39,143 nt of DNA from Phycisphaeraceae bacterium (GCA_020849625.1 JADLFV010000058.1:1-39143), one strand, 5' to 3'. Counted from the first letter of the stretch, positions 22,216 through 30,866 are shown. The notes: a model not told the origin generated them from the sequence alone. A program made the numbers and translations.

Positions 22216-25101
22216 ATGAAGAAAACAGCTATCGTCGTGCTGTTGGCGGCCGCCGCCGCTCTGCGCAGCGCCCCCCTGTTCGCCCAATCCGCCCAGCCCA
22301 ACTACGCCGTCTGGTCCACCATGACCAGTTCAGCAGGTGATCAGGCTCACCTGCGCGTGCAAGCCCGCGACTCAGCCGGCAAATTCATCGCTGCCGCCAC
22401 CGCGGAAGGCACGATCGAAACCGGCCGCTTCTACATTGCCGGCGGTATCTGGGAAGGCGGCGCCGGCGTACTCACCGGCATCCTGGTCGATGCCGCCGGC
22501 CAGCGCCACGTCGAGTTACAGCAAAAGGTCAGCGCCTCGCCCCGGGGCCACGCCTTCACCCGCATCGGCGCCGGCGCAGCGATGACCAGCCCGGACCCCG
22601 ATTACTTCTTCAACGGCCAGATCGCCGAGGTTCTGGTTTTCAATCGCCTGCTCAATGCGGATCAACAGCAACGCATTGAAACGTACCTTACTCGCAAGCA
22701 TCTTTCGCCTGATGGTCAAGCGGAGCATTTCAGCATCCACGAAGGTCTCGTGCTGCACCTGGACGCAGCCAAAGTGCAAGTGACCGACGGCCGCGTCACG
22801 CGCTGGCCCGATCAAAGCGGCCGCGGCAACGACGCCAGGCCCGGCGCCGCGCCCAGCCTCGCCCGCGCCGCCACCCCCGCCGGCGGCGACGCCGTGGATT
22901 TCGACGGCCACTGCTGCCTCGACATCGCGGCCAAACCCGCTGAGTTCGATGGCGAAAATCGCTCCTGGTACGTCGTCTTCAATACCCGCGCCGCTGACTC
23001 CGGCCGTATCATCAACAGCGGGTACCAGCAATTCTCCACGCCGCAGCAGCAGGACTTCCTGCTGCAAAGACTCAAATACAACCACCCCGGCCTCCTCGTG
23101 AATCTGGCCGTCGGACTCAGCAGCAGACCTCTGCCCATGGACCACGACGGCGACGGCCGCGATGATCTGGTCATCGCCAGTGCCGGCACCGACTATCGCG
23201 GCACGTACCTGTTCCAGCGCGCCGAGGCCCCGCCCGGCACCATGCTGTTCAAGGCCGGCAAATGGATCGACGATCAGATTGGCGAGGATGCCCAACTGGT
23301 TGACGGCAAATGGATTCTCATCGGCGCGGGACACTACATCCGCAACTATGCCACCAGCGGCCGAACCCAATCGACGCCGCTGACCTACCAGCCTGATGTC
23401 CAGAACGCAAGCGATTTGCGGCTGGTCGATTGCGACGGTGACGGCGTGTTGGACCTGATGATGACCTCCTCGACGTGGGATTGGCAAATCTACGGCTGGG
23501 ACTGCGACTACGACAGCCAGGGCAACTGGCTCAATCCGTCCGGCACGGCGGCCATCCACTGGGTCAAGAACACCGGCAGCAACGAACAGCCGAAATTCGC
23601 CCAATCCCAGGTCATTCAGCACACCGGCAACTGGCTCGAACAAACCGACACCAAGATCAACGCCACCGTGGTGGGCGATTTCAATGAGGACGGCCTGTTC
23701 GACATCCTCTGCACCGATGGCCTCGACGGTTTCCGCTTCCTGCCCAATGTCGGCAGCAAAACGGAGCCGCGCTTCGGCGACGCGGTGCCGCTGCACAGTC
23801 GCGGCGAGCCCATCCGCGTCCCCGTGCAGGCTGTCAGCGCCGCGGCGGCGGACCTGGACCACGACGGCCACCTCGACCTGCTGGCCGGCGAAGAAAGCGG
23901 CGCCATCTATTTGATCCGAAACAGCGGCATCGTCGTCGATGGCATCCCGCAGTTCGAGCCGATCATCCCATTGCAGCAGGAAGCCAACGAACTGAAGACC
24001 GGCTCACTGGTCACGCCGGAAGCCCATGACCTCGATGGCGACGGCGATGAGGACCTGATCTGCGGCAACTCCGGCGGATTCATCGTCTATTTCGAAAACC
24101 TCGGAGGCGATCCACCCCGATGGGCCGCCCCGCGCTTCCTGGAATCCGACCACCGGATCATGCGCATGATGCCCGGCCGCAGCAACTCAGTGCAGGGCCC
24201 CAAGGAAGCCAAGTGGGGCTACACCAACGTCGCCGTCGCTGATTGGGATCAGGACGACCTGCCCGATCTGATCGTCAACTCCAGCCTCGGCCGCGTGCGT
24301 CTGTTCCGCAACCTCGGCCCGCGCCGTGAGCCGAAGTTCGCCGCTCCCGAACCGATCCTCGTCGAATGGGAGGGCGCCACGCCCAAGATGCCCTGGGACT
24401 GGTGGACGCCCATCGAAGGCGAACTGGTCGCCCAGTGGCGCAGCCGCGTGCAGGTGATCGACCTGACCGGCGACGGCCTGCTCGACATCGCGGCCATGGA
24501 TGTCGATGGTTACCTGGTGCTCTACGAGCGCAAGATGATCGACGGCCAGTTGAAGCTGCTGCCGGGTCGGCGGGTATTCGAACTGGACCCGGGCAGCGAG
24601 ACGGTGTTCGATCACATGCAGCGGCCGGTCGGCATCGATGCCGACGCCGATGGCATCAGCGATCTGAATCAGTTGGATGCTCAGGGCCGATTGCACTTCG
24701 CCTACATGATTCCGCGCGGCGAGCGCACGATGACCTTTGAGAAGTTTGCTGACCGCAGCAATGACCCGCGATATGCGGAGCCGTTGTCGCCTCATGCCTA
24801 CCGGATGAACGGGAAATGGGGCGGTGGCTCCGGCCGACGCAAGTTCAGTTTCACCGACTGGGACGGCGACGGCAAAATCGACCTGATCGTCAACGCCTTC
24901 AATGCCGACTTCCTCAAGAACATCTCCGACACCCCCGGCAAGTTCGTCTTCAAAAACATGGGACGCGTGGACGAGCGCCGACTGGCCGGCCACACCACCT
25001 GCCCTTCCGTGGTGGACTTCGACCGCAACGGCATCCCCGACCTGATCATCGGCGCTGAGAACGGATTCATCTACTACATGAAAAACCCCCGCGTGAAATG
25101 A
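22216..25101 (+). CDS. Secreted FG-GAP/VCBS propeller protein with permuted lectin domain, copy 1
   Basis: The 961-residue protein begins with a signal peptide (AIVVLLAAAAALRSAPLFAQ). Residues 30-165 match the second half of the lectin domain of the PEP-CTERM protein at 17.4 kb (FYIAGGIWEG, HAFTRIGAGA, FFNGQIAEVLVFNRLLN); residues 175-275 match its first half (EGLVLHLDAAKVQVTDG, WPDQSGRGNDA, RSWYVVFNT). The order is thus swapped. From about residue 300 to the end there are at least seven FG-GAP/VCBS calcium loops, such as MDHDGDGRDDLVIAS, DCDGDGVLDLMM, DLDGDGDEDLICGNSGG and DWDGDGKIDLIVNAF, ending IPDLIIGAENGFIYYMKNP. No PEP-CTERM or dockerin is present, so it may be released or periplasmic. 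The next gene pair is its duplicate. Confidence 0.88.
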   Translation: MKKTAIVVLLAAAAALRSAPLFAQSAQPNYAVWSTMTSSAGDQAHLRVQARDSAGKFIAAATAEGTIETGRFYIAGGIWEGGAGVLTGILVDAAGQRHVELQQKVSASPRGHAFTRIGAGAAMTSPDPDYFFNGQIAEVLVFNRLLNADQQQRIETYLTRKHLSPDGQAEHFSIHEGLVLHLDAAKVQVTDGRVTRWPDQSGRGNDARPGAAPSLARAATPAGGDAVDFDGHCCLDIAAKPAEFDGENRSWYVVFNTRAADSGRIINSGYQQFSTPQQQDFLLQRLKYNHPGLLVNLAVGLSSRPLPMDHDGDGRDDLVIASAGTDYRGTYLFQRAEAPPGTMLFKAGKWIDDQIGEDAQLVDGKWILIGAGHYIRNYATSGRTQSTPLTYQPDVQNASDLRLVDCDGDGVLDLMMTSSTWDWQIYGWDCDYDSQGNWLNPSGTAAIHWVKNTGSNEQPKFAQSQVIQHTGNWLEQTDTKINATVVGDFNEDGLFDILCTDGLDGFRFLPNVGSKTEPRFGDAVPLHSRGEPIRVPVQAVSAAAADLDHDGHLDLLAGEESGAIYLIRNSGIVVDGIPQFEPIIPLQQEANELKTGSLVTPEAHDLDGDGDEDLICGNSGGFIVYFENLGGDPPRWAAPRFLESDHRIMRMMPGRSNSVQGPKEAKWGYTNVAVADWDQDDLPDLIVNSSLGRVRLFRNLGPRREPKFAAPEPILVEWEGATPKMPWDWWTPIEGELVAQWRSRVQVIDLTGDGLLDIAAMDVDGYLVLYERKMIDGQLKLLPGRRVFELDPGSETVFDHMQRPVGIDADADGISDLNQLDAQGRLHFAYMIPRGERTMTFEKFADRSNDPRYAEPLSPHAYRMNGKWGGGSGRRKFSFTDWDGDGKIDLIVNAFNADFLKNISDTPGKFVFKNMGRVDERRLAGHTTCPSVVDFDRNGIPDLIIGAENGFIYYMKNPRVK
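24268..24410 (+). repeat. Gene-conversion tract, copy 1
   Basis: This 143 bp segment of FG-GAP gene 1 differs from 27391-27533 in FG-GAP gene 2 at one base, while surrounding third codon positions differ often. This is best explained by recent conversion or strong selection on the DNA. Confidence 0.7.
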
Positions 25102-25108
25102 ACGGCCG

Positions 25109-25345
25109 ATGATACGCTGCTGTCCCTGCCGGTTAGGCGCTGGTGCGCTGGGCTGTGCCATGCTGACCTCATCCGCTCGCACTACCGACGTGACCCTGAT
25201 CGCACCCGACGTGTGCTCCGACTTCGCTGCCGCCATCATGCAGGTCATCGAACAGGCCCTGCAGCAAACACCTGCCCGGAGGATGACCGTCGGATCGAGT
25301 TGCGATAACATCCAGCCACCATTGTTTAATGGAATCACACCATGA
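25109..25345 (+). pseudogene. Stub of a sugar-binding/FGE fusion gene (78 codons)
   Basis: The first 50 residues match the N-terminus of the 613-residue fusion protein at 28303: LGCAMLTS(S/T)AR, then DV(T/I)LIAPD, (S/P)DFAAAI and IEQA. After QALQQ the similarity stops and the frame ends at 25345. This is what remains of the first copy of that gene after a tandem duplication of [FG-GAP gene + fusion gene] and a deletion up to the second FG-GAP gene. Its stop overlaps the ATG of the next gene (ATGA at 25342), so translation of the stub may now feed ribosomes into FG-GAP gene 2. Confidence 0.75.
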
Positions 25346-28224
25346 AGAACGCAGCTATCGTCGTGCTGTTGGCGGCCGCCGCCGCTCTGCCCGCAGCGCC
25401 CCTGTTGGCTCAACCCGCTCAGCCCAACTACGCCGTGTGGTCCGCCATGACCAGCGCCTCCGGTGATGACGCGTACCTGCGCATCCAGGGCCGCGACGAC
25501 ACCGGGAAGTTCATCGCGGCTGGCTCCGACAAGGGCACGGTTGAGCCTGGCAAGTTCTACATCGCAGGCGGAATCTGGGATGGCCGCTCCGGTTCGCTGA
25601 CCGGCATCCTGGTTGACGCTTCAGGCAAGCGTAGCACCGACGAGCAGTCATCAGTTACCGCCAATCCCCGCCGCCATGCCTTCACCCGTATCGGCGCCGG
25701 CGCCGGCACCACCAAGCCGGATCCCGACAATTTCTTCAACGGCCAGGTCGCCGAGGTGCTGGTCTTCACCCGCCCGCTTAATCCCGCGCAGCAGAAGCGC
25801 ATCGAAGATTACCTGCTGGCCAAGCACCTCAAGCGCGGCCCGGTCCCGCCGCTGCCCGGCATCAACGAAGGGCTCATCCTGCACCTGGATGCCGCCAAAA
25901 TTGAACAGACCGACGGCCAGGTCACGCGCTGGCCCGATCTGAGCGGGCGCGGCAACGATGCTCTGCCCGGTAGCGCCCCCAAACTCGCACCCAACGCCAC
26001 ACCGGCCGGCGGCGACGCCATCGACTTCGACGGCAAAACGTTTCTCGATATCAGCGCCAAGCCCGCCGACTTCGACGGCGAAAATCGCTCCTGGTACGTC
26101 GTCTTCAACTCCCGCGCCGCTGACTCCGGCCGCATCATCAATGCCGGCTATCAACAGTTCACCCAGAAGCAGCCCGACAGCTATCTGCTGCAACGGCTCA
26201 AATACAACCATCCCGGACTGGTGGTCAACCTGGCCGCCGGCCTCAGCAGCAAGCCCCTGCCCATGGACTACGACGGTGACGGCCGCGTTGACATGGTCGT
26301 CAGCAGCTCCGGCGCCGATTACAGCGGTACCTATCTCTACGAGCGCGTCGATGACGCTCCCGCCGGCTCGTTGCTGTTCAAGGCTGGTCAATGGATCGGC
26401 GCCCCGGTCGGTGAGAACGCTCAACTGATCGACGGCCAGTGGGTGCTCATTGGCTCCAACCGCATCATCCGCGACTATCCCGGCAGCGGCATGCTCAAAA
26501 CCTCAACGCTCAACTACAAGCCCGACTTCGACAATGCCGGCGACTGGCAATGGATCGACTGCGATGGCGACGGCGTGCGCGACCTGCTGATCGAAACCAC
26601 CGACTGGAGCGGCTACGGCTGGGATTGCGACTACGACAGCGATGGCAACTGGACCCATCCGCCCGGTTTCTCCAGCGTTTACTTCGTCAAAAACATCGGC
26701 AGCAACGACGAGCCGAAGTACGCCAAATCGCAGAAGATTCAGCACACCGGCAACTGGCTCGACCAGCCCGCATCGCAGATCCACTCGCTGGTCGCAGGCG
26801 ATTTCAACGAGGATGGCCTGATCGACATCGCCTGCACCGATGGCCTCGACGGCTTCCGCTTGCTGCCCAACGTCGGCAGCAAGTCCGAGCCGCGCTTCGG
26901 TGATGCCGTGCTGCTGCACAGTCGGGGCGAGCCGATCCGCATCCCCGTGCAGGCTGTGCGCGCCGCCGCGGCCGACCTCGACGGCGACGGCCACCTCGAC
27001 CTGCTGGCCGGTGAAGAAAGCGGCGCCATCTATTTCATCCGTAACAGCGGCATCTCGATCGCCGGCATCCCGCAGTTCGATCCGCTCACGCCGCTGCAGC
27101 AATACGCTGACGAACTGAAGACCGGCTCGCTGGTCACGCCCTACGGCTACGACCTTGACGGCGACGGCGATGACGATCTGATCTGCGGCAACTCCGGCGG
27201 GTTCATCGTTTACTTCGAAAACCTCGGCGGCGATCCGCCCAAGTGGGCTGCCGCCCGACACCTGGAATCCGATCACCAGATCATGCGCATCATGCCCGGA
27301 CGCAACGGCTCCGTGCAGGGGCCCAAGGAAGCCAAGTGGGGCTACACCAACGTCACCGTCGCCGACTGGGACCAGGACGGCCTGCCCGACCTGATCGTCA
27401 ACTCCAGCCTCGGCCGCGTGCGCCTGTTCCGCAACCTCGGCCCGCGCCGTGAGCCGAAGTTCGCCGCTCCCGAACCGATCCTCGTCGAATGGGAGGGCGC
27501 CACGCCCAAGATGCCCTGGGACTGGTGGACGCCGCAGGATGGCGAGCTGATCGCCCAGTGGCGCAGCCGCGTGCAGGCCATCGACCTGACCGGCGACGGC
27601 CTGGATGACATTGTCGCCCCGGATGTTGACGGCTATCTGGTGCTCTACGAGCGCAAGATGATCGACGGCAAGCTCAAGCTGCTGCCGGGCCAGCGCGTGT
27701 TCGAGATGGCGCCGGGAGAGGAAACCGTCTTCGATCACATGCAACGCGCCATCGGGCTCGACGCCAACGGTGACGGCATCAACGACCTCAACCAGATCGA
27801 CGCCCAAGGCCGCCTGCGCTCGCTGTACATGATCCCGCGCGGCGAACGCACCGTGGACTACGACCACCTGATCGACACCACAGACAATCCACGCTATGCC
27901 GAAGCCCTGTCACCCAACGCTTATCGCATCAGTGGCGGCTGGGGCGGCCGCTCCGGTCGTCGCAAGTTCTGCTTCACCGACTGGGATGGCGACGGCAAGA
28001 TCGACTTGATGGTCAACTCGCTCAACGCCGACTTCCTCAAGAACGTCAGCGAGGAGCCCGGCAAGTTCGTCTTCAAGAACATGGGACCCGTGGACGAACG
28101 CCGCCTGGCCGGCCACTCCGTCTGCCCCACCACCGTGGACTTCGACCGCAACGGCATCGGCGACCTGGTCATCGGCTCCGAGAACGGCCACATCTACTAC
28201 ATGAAAAACCCCCGAGCGAAATAG
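25342..28224 (+). CDS. Secreted FG-GAP/VCBS propeller protein with permuted lectin domain, copy 2
   Basis: A 960-residue tandem paralogue of the protein at 22216, by eye identical at about four of five positions and collinear over its length. Signal peptide AIVVLLAAAAALPAAPLLAQ, permuted lectin halves (FYIAGGIWDG to EVLVFTRPLNPA, then EGLILHLDAAKIEQTDG to RSWYVVFNSRAAD) and the FG-GAP loops (MDYDGDGRVDMVVSS, DCDGDGVRDLLI, DLDGDGDDDLICGNSGG, DWDGDGKIDLMVNSL). ATG 25342 overlaps the stop of the stub gene. Both copies keep an open frame and conserved calcium loops, so both are probably functional. Confidence 0.88.
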   Translation: MKNAAIVVLLAAAAALPAAPLLAQPAQPNYAVWSAMTSASGDDAYLRIQGRDDTGKFIAAGSDKGTVEPGKFYIAGGIWDGRSGSLTGILVDASGKRSTDEQSSVTANPRRHAFTRIGAGAGTTKPDPDNFFNGQVAEVLVFTRPLNPAQQKRIEDYLLAKHLKRGPVPPLPGINEGLILHLDAAKIEQTDGQVTRWPDLSGRGNDALPGSAPKLAPNATPAGGDAIDFDGKTFLDISAKPADFDGENRSWYVVFNSRAADSGRIINAGYQQFTQKQPDSYLLQRLKYNHPGLVVNLAAGLSSKPLPMDYDGDGRVDMVVSSSGADYSGTYLYERVDDAPAGSLLFKAGQWIGAPVGENAQLIDGQWVLIGSNRIIRDYPGSGMLKTSTLNYKPDFDNAGDWQWIDCDGDGVRDLLIETTDWSGYGWDCDYDSDGNWTHPPGFSSVYFVKNIGSNDEPKYAKSQKIQHTGNWLDQPASQIHSLVAGDFNEDGLIDIACTDGLDGFRLLPNVGSKSEPRFGDAVLLHSRGEPIRIPVQAVRAAAADLDGDGHLDLLAGEESGAIYFIRNSGISIAGIPQFDPLTPLQQYADELKTGSLVTPYGYDLDGDGDDDLICGNSGGFIVYFENLGGDPPKWAAARHLESDHQIMRIMPGRNGSVQGPKEAKWGYTNVTVADWDQDGLPDLIVNSSLGRVRLFRNLGPRREPKFAAPEPILVEWEGATPKMPWDWWTPQDGELIAQWRSRVQAIDLTGDGLDDIVAPDVDGYLVLYERKMIDGKLKLLPGQRVFEMAPGEETVFDHMQRAIGLDANGDGINDLNQIDAQGRLRSLYMIPRGERTVDYDHLIDTTDNPRYAEALSPNAYRISGGWGGRSGRRKFCFTDWDGDGKIDLMVNSLNADFLKNVSEEPGKFVFKNMGPVDERRLAGHSVCPTTVDFDRNGIGDLVIGSENGHIYYMKNPRAK
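27391..27533 (+). repeat. Gene-conversion tract, copy 2
   Basis: Partner of 24268-24410; one mismatch in 143 bp (CGC for CGT). Confidence 0.7.
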
Positions 28225-28302
28225 CCGCTTGCGGCTTCGCGAATCCGTCGCTCCACCCATGCCGCCCCGCGAACTCGCAAGCGACCCGAACAGAGAGTCC
28301 GC

Positions 28303-30144
28303 ATGAGACACTGCTATGCTTCCCGGGTCTTGATTTGTGCCTACCTGCTGGGTTGCGCCATGCTCACCTCAACCGCCCGCGCTGCTGATGTGATCCTGAT
28401 CGCACCCGACGAGCGCCCCGACTTCGCGGCCGCGATTCAGCAGGGCATCGAACAGGCGAAACAGCAACTGGCCGCCCAGGGCACGACCATCAACCTCACC
28501 GTCCGTCACGCCGACACGCCCGGCGACCGCAACAGTCTGGCTCAGTTGATCGACAGCGTCTCGCCCGAAAACTGCGACGGCCTGATGCTCTCAGCCCTCG
28601 ATTCCAAAGCCCTGCGCGATGCGGTCAACGCCGCCTCATCACGCGGCATCAAACTGGTCATGCTCGATGTCGGCGTCTGTTGCGATGGGCCAGTCAGCCG
28701 TGTCGCTTCGGCTAATCGTCAGGCGGGCTGGTTGGCGGCGCGCTGTCTGGCTGAATCGCTCGGCGGCAGCGCTGATATTCGTTTACATAGCTGGGTGCCA
28801 CGGCCGCGCGTCGGCCGTGATGAACAGCAGGCACACCCGCACGCGGGTGTGGCACCCCAGAATGACAGCGGCGGCGCGCTCATGTTGCGCAACCAGATCG
28901 ACTCCATGAGTGCCGAGGAACGCGAGGAAGGGTTCCTCGAAATGATGCTCAGCAGCTACCCCGGCATCACCCTGGTCGCCACCGACTTTCACAACGGTCC
29001 CTCGCGCCAAAGCGCCCGGCGCATCTGCGGCAACCTGTTGACCATGCACGAAGGCAAAGTGGCCGGCATCTGCGCCACCACGCAGGAAACCACGCTCGGC
29101 GCCCTGGATGCGTTGCGCGAAAAAGGTCTGGCCGGCGGCAAGGTCAAACTCGTCGGCGTCAACGAAGGTGGCAGCGAACTGGCCCAAGCCATGGCGGCCG
29201 GTGATCTGATCGGCTACGTCGAACTGGACGGCCGCGCCATCGGCTGCCAGGGATTGCTCTCGCTCGCAGCCGCACTGAATGACAAGACCGTCGAGCCGCT
29301 GATCCGTACCGACGTCGCACTGATCACACCGCAAGGTGTCATGCCGCCCCCCGCGCAAGGCCCGCATCACGATTCGCCGCCCGCCGCCACACGTCCCACC
29401 ACGCGGTTGAGCGAAGGCGACTTCGTCATTCCCGATCTGAACCTGATCATGAAAGCCATTCCGGCCGGCAGCTTCATGATGGGCGCCACAGACCCGCAGA
29501 ACCTGCGCGGCGACGAGCAGCCGCAGCACAAGGTCACGCTCTCCGCCTTCTGGCTCGGCCAGTGCGAAGTCACGCAGGCCCAATGGCGCGCGGTCATGGG
29601 CAATAACCCCAGCGCGTTCGTCGGCGATGATCTGCCGGTCGAGAGCATCTCCTGGGAAGATGCGATGGCGTTCTGCCAGAAGTTAAACCAGCGCGAGGCC
29701 GCCGCCGGCCGCTTGCCGCAGGGTTTGCATTACACCCTGCCCACCGAAGCCCAATGGGAATACGCCGCCCGGGCCGGGACCACCAGTTCATACGTCGGCG
29801 ATCCGCAGCAGACCATCTGGTACTCGGCCACCAGCGGCCAAATCGATCCCACCGACGGCCAGTGGCACATGAGCCCGCACCCGGTCGCCAGCAAACTGCC
29901 CAACGCATGGGGCCTTTACGACATGCAGGGCAACGTGCTCGAACGCTGCTTCGACTGTTACGCGGAATACTCCAGCGCGGACCAGGTCGATCCGCAAGGC
30001 CCGCCCGATGGCAAATACCGCAGCCTCCGCGGCGGCGGCTGGTGGGCTGACCTGACCAGTTGCGCCACCCACGCCCGCCACCGCGGCCCCTCGCAACGCG
30101 CCCACAGCGCCGTCGGCATGCGCCTGGCCCTCAGCCCCCTTTAG
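28303..30144 (+). CDS. Fusion of a periplasmic sugar-binding protein and an FGE-sulfatase-like domain
   Basis: The 613-residue protein has an export signal with a possible lipobox (AYLLGCAML). Residues 30-345 form an RbsB-type periplasmic binding domain: DVILIAPDERPDFAAAIQQG, NCDGLMLSALDSKALRDAV, GIKLVMLDVGV, LRNQIDSMSAEEREEGFLEM, VAGICATTQETTLGALDALR, KVKLVGVNEGG. A Pro-rich linker leads to an FGE/SUMF-type domain from about residue 375 (AIPAGSFMMGATDPQ, EVTQAQWRAVMGNNPSAF, LPTEAQWEYAARAGT, GLYDMQGNVLERCFD, SLRGGGWW...CATHARHR). Such domains often bind or act near polysaccharide without being true sulfatase activators. No ABC permease is near, so the binding half more likely senses or displays sugar than imports it. 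A palindromic repeat is inserted in frame at 28791-28860. Confidence 0.85.
   Translation: MRHCYASRVLICAYLLGCAMLTSTARAADVILIAPDERPDFAAAIQQGIEQAKQQLAAQGTTINLTVRHADTPGDRNSLAQLIDSVSPENCDGLMLSALDSKALRDAVNAASSRGIKLVMLDVGVCCDGPVSRVASANRQAGWLAARCLAESLGGSADIRLHSWVPRPRVGRDEQQAHPHAGVAPQNDSGGALMLRNQIDSMSAEEREEGFLEMMLSSYPGITLVATDFHNGPSRQSARRICGNLLTMHEGKVAGICATTQETTLGALDALREKGLAGGKVKLVGVNEGGSELAQAMAAGDLIGYVELDGRAIGCQGLLSLAAALNDKTVEPLIRTDVALITPQGVMPPPAQGPHHDSPPAATRPTTRLSEGDFVIPDLNLIMKAIPAGSFMMGATDPQNLRGDEQPQHKVTLSAFWLGQCEVTQAQWRAVMGNNPSAFVGDDLPVESISWEDAMAFCQKLNQREAAAGRLPQGLHYTLPTEAQWEYAARAGTTSSYVGDPQQTIWYSATSGQIDPTDGQWHMSPHPVASKLPNAWGLYDMQGNVLERCFDCYAEYSSADQVDPQGPPDGKYRSLRGGGWWADLTSCATHARHRGPSQRAHSAVGMRLALSPL
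28791..28860 (+). repeat. Palindromic double-hairpin element inserted in frame in the fusion gene
   Basis: The outer arms CTGGGTGCCAC and GTGGCACCCCAG pair; inside are two perfect hairpins, CACGGCCG/CGGCCGTG and CACACCCG/CGGGTGTG. The 70 bp encode a Pro/Arg/His-rich stretch (WVPRPRVGRDEQQAHPHAGV) that interrupts the binding domain between SADIRLHS and NDSGGALML. The reading frame is kept. The stretch is unlike the rest of the protein and has the look of a mobile palindrome. Confidence 0.78.
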
Positions 30145-30281
30145 CACCCGTAAACCCTTGTCTTGTTGTTCCCCCATTTAGCCCTGGCAAAACACCGGAG
30201 GCCTCGTCCATGTCGCCCAGCCTGGACACCCCGCCCAGTTTGTCACCGGATCCAACGCACACATCACCCCCTCGAAAAAAC

Positions 30282-30380
30282 AAAAAAGGTTCCTGGAACC
30301 TTTTTTAACCAACAATCAAATTTGCCTGTAATTTACGTATTTTTCGCAATCATCATAAAAAAGGTTCCTGGTACCTTTTT
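30282..30380 (+). repeat. Paired AAAAAGGT...ACCTTTTT palindromes, locus 2
   Basis: Copy 1 (30282-30306) is a perfect palindrome with 12 bp arms (AAAAAAGGTTCC / GGAACCTTTTTT); copy 2 (30357-30380) is close to it with GGTACC at the centre. The spacer is 50 bp. The pair follows the fusion gene by about 140 bp. Apart from the tRNA gene and this pair, 30145-30660 holds no gene I can support. Confidence 0.85.
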
Positions 30381-30544
30381 CTGTACGAGCGGGCGTTCGT
30401 ACATTGGGGCCGCGGCAAATATGCCGGGGGCGGCTCTGCGCGTGTTGACCTTGGGGCTTGATGCGAACCCGACGAACCTTGGCGGAACGTCGGACGCGGT
30501 GACCGGATTGGCCTGGCCCCCCCCCCGTGGCGGGTACGTGAAAG

Positions 30545-30617
30545 TGGAGCTGAGGGGGCTCGAACCCCTGACCTCCTGCATGCCATGCAGGCGCTCTCCC
30601 AACTGAGCTACAGCCCC
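30545..30617 (-). tRNA. tRNA-Ala (anticodon GGC)
   Basis: The minus strand from 30617 reads GGGGCTGTAGCTCAGTTGGG..., with D-loop, anticodon stem CCTGC/GCAGG around the loop ATGGCAT (anticodon GGC), variable loop AGGTC, and T-arm AGGGGTTCGAACCCCCT. The acceptor stem GGGGCTG/CAGCTCC is complete with one G-U pair and discriminator A. The 3' CCA is not encoded. GGC reads the GCC/GCU alanine codons. Confidence 0.95.
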
Positions 30618-30666
30618 AGGCGAGACGCACAGTATAACAGCCGGGACCGGGGGGCGGCAAAGGGGG

Positions 30667-30866
30667 CGGGGGATAGCGGATAGGGGATGGCGGATGGCAG
30701 ATGGCGGATAGAGGGGACATGAACCGTTGCCGGTCTCCGCGATCAATCTGCCGCCGCCTGCCAATCCTTCTGCTGCCTCCGCACATCCGCCATCTGTACT
30801 CTGCCTTCTGCCCTCCACAGTCTGCCCTCTGCTCTGCATCCTCCGCCATCCGCCATCGCCTCTCTC
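30667..30866 (+). repeat. GGCGGAT-type low-complexity inverted repeat
   Basis: Imperfect tandem units (GATGGCGGATGGCAGATGGC, 30685-30712) are met after about 60 bp by their complements (ATCCGCCATCTG, CCATCCGCCATCGCC, up to about 30862). No gene is visible between the tRNA and the DUF2339 start. Confidence 0.55.

Noticed and set aside
22516..23871. Long minus-strand open frame (451 codons) opposite FG-GAP gene 1, and similar long frames at 26503-27867, 18782-20149, 12101-13360 and 32568-34019
   Set aside because: They lie antisense to clearly coding genes with recognisable domains, have low-complexity Val/Ala/Gly/His/Gln/Asp-rich translations and no known motif. High-GC codon use opens the opposite frame.
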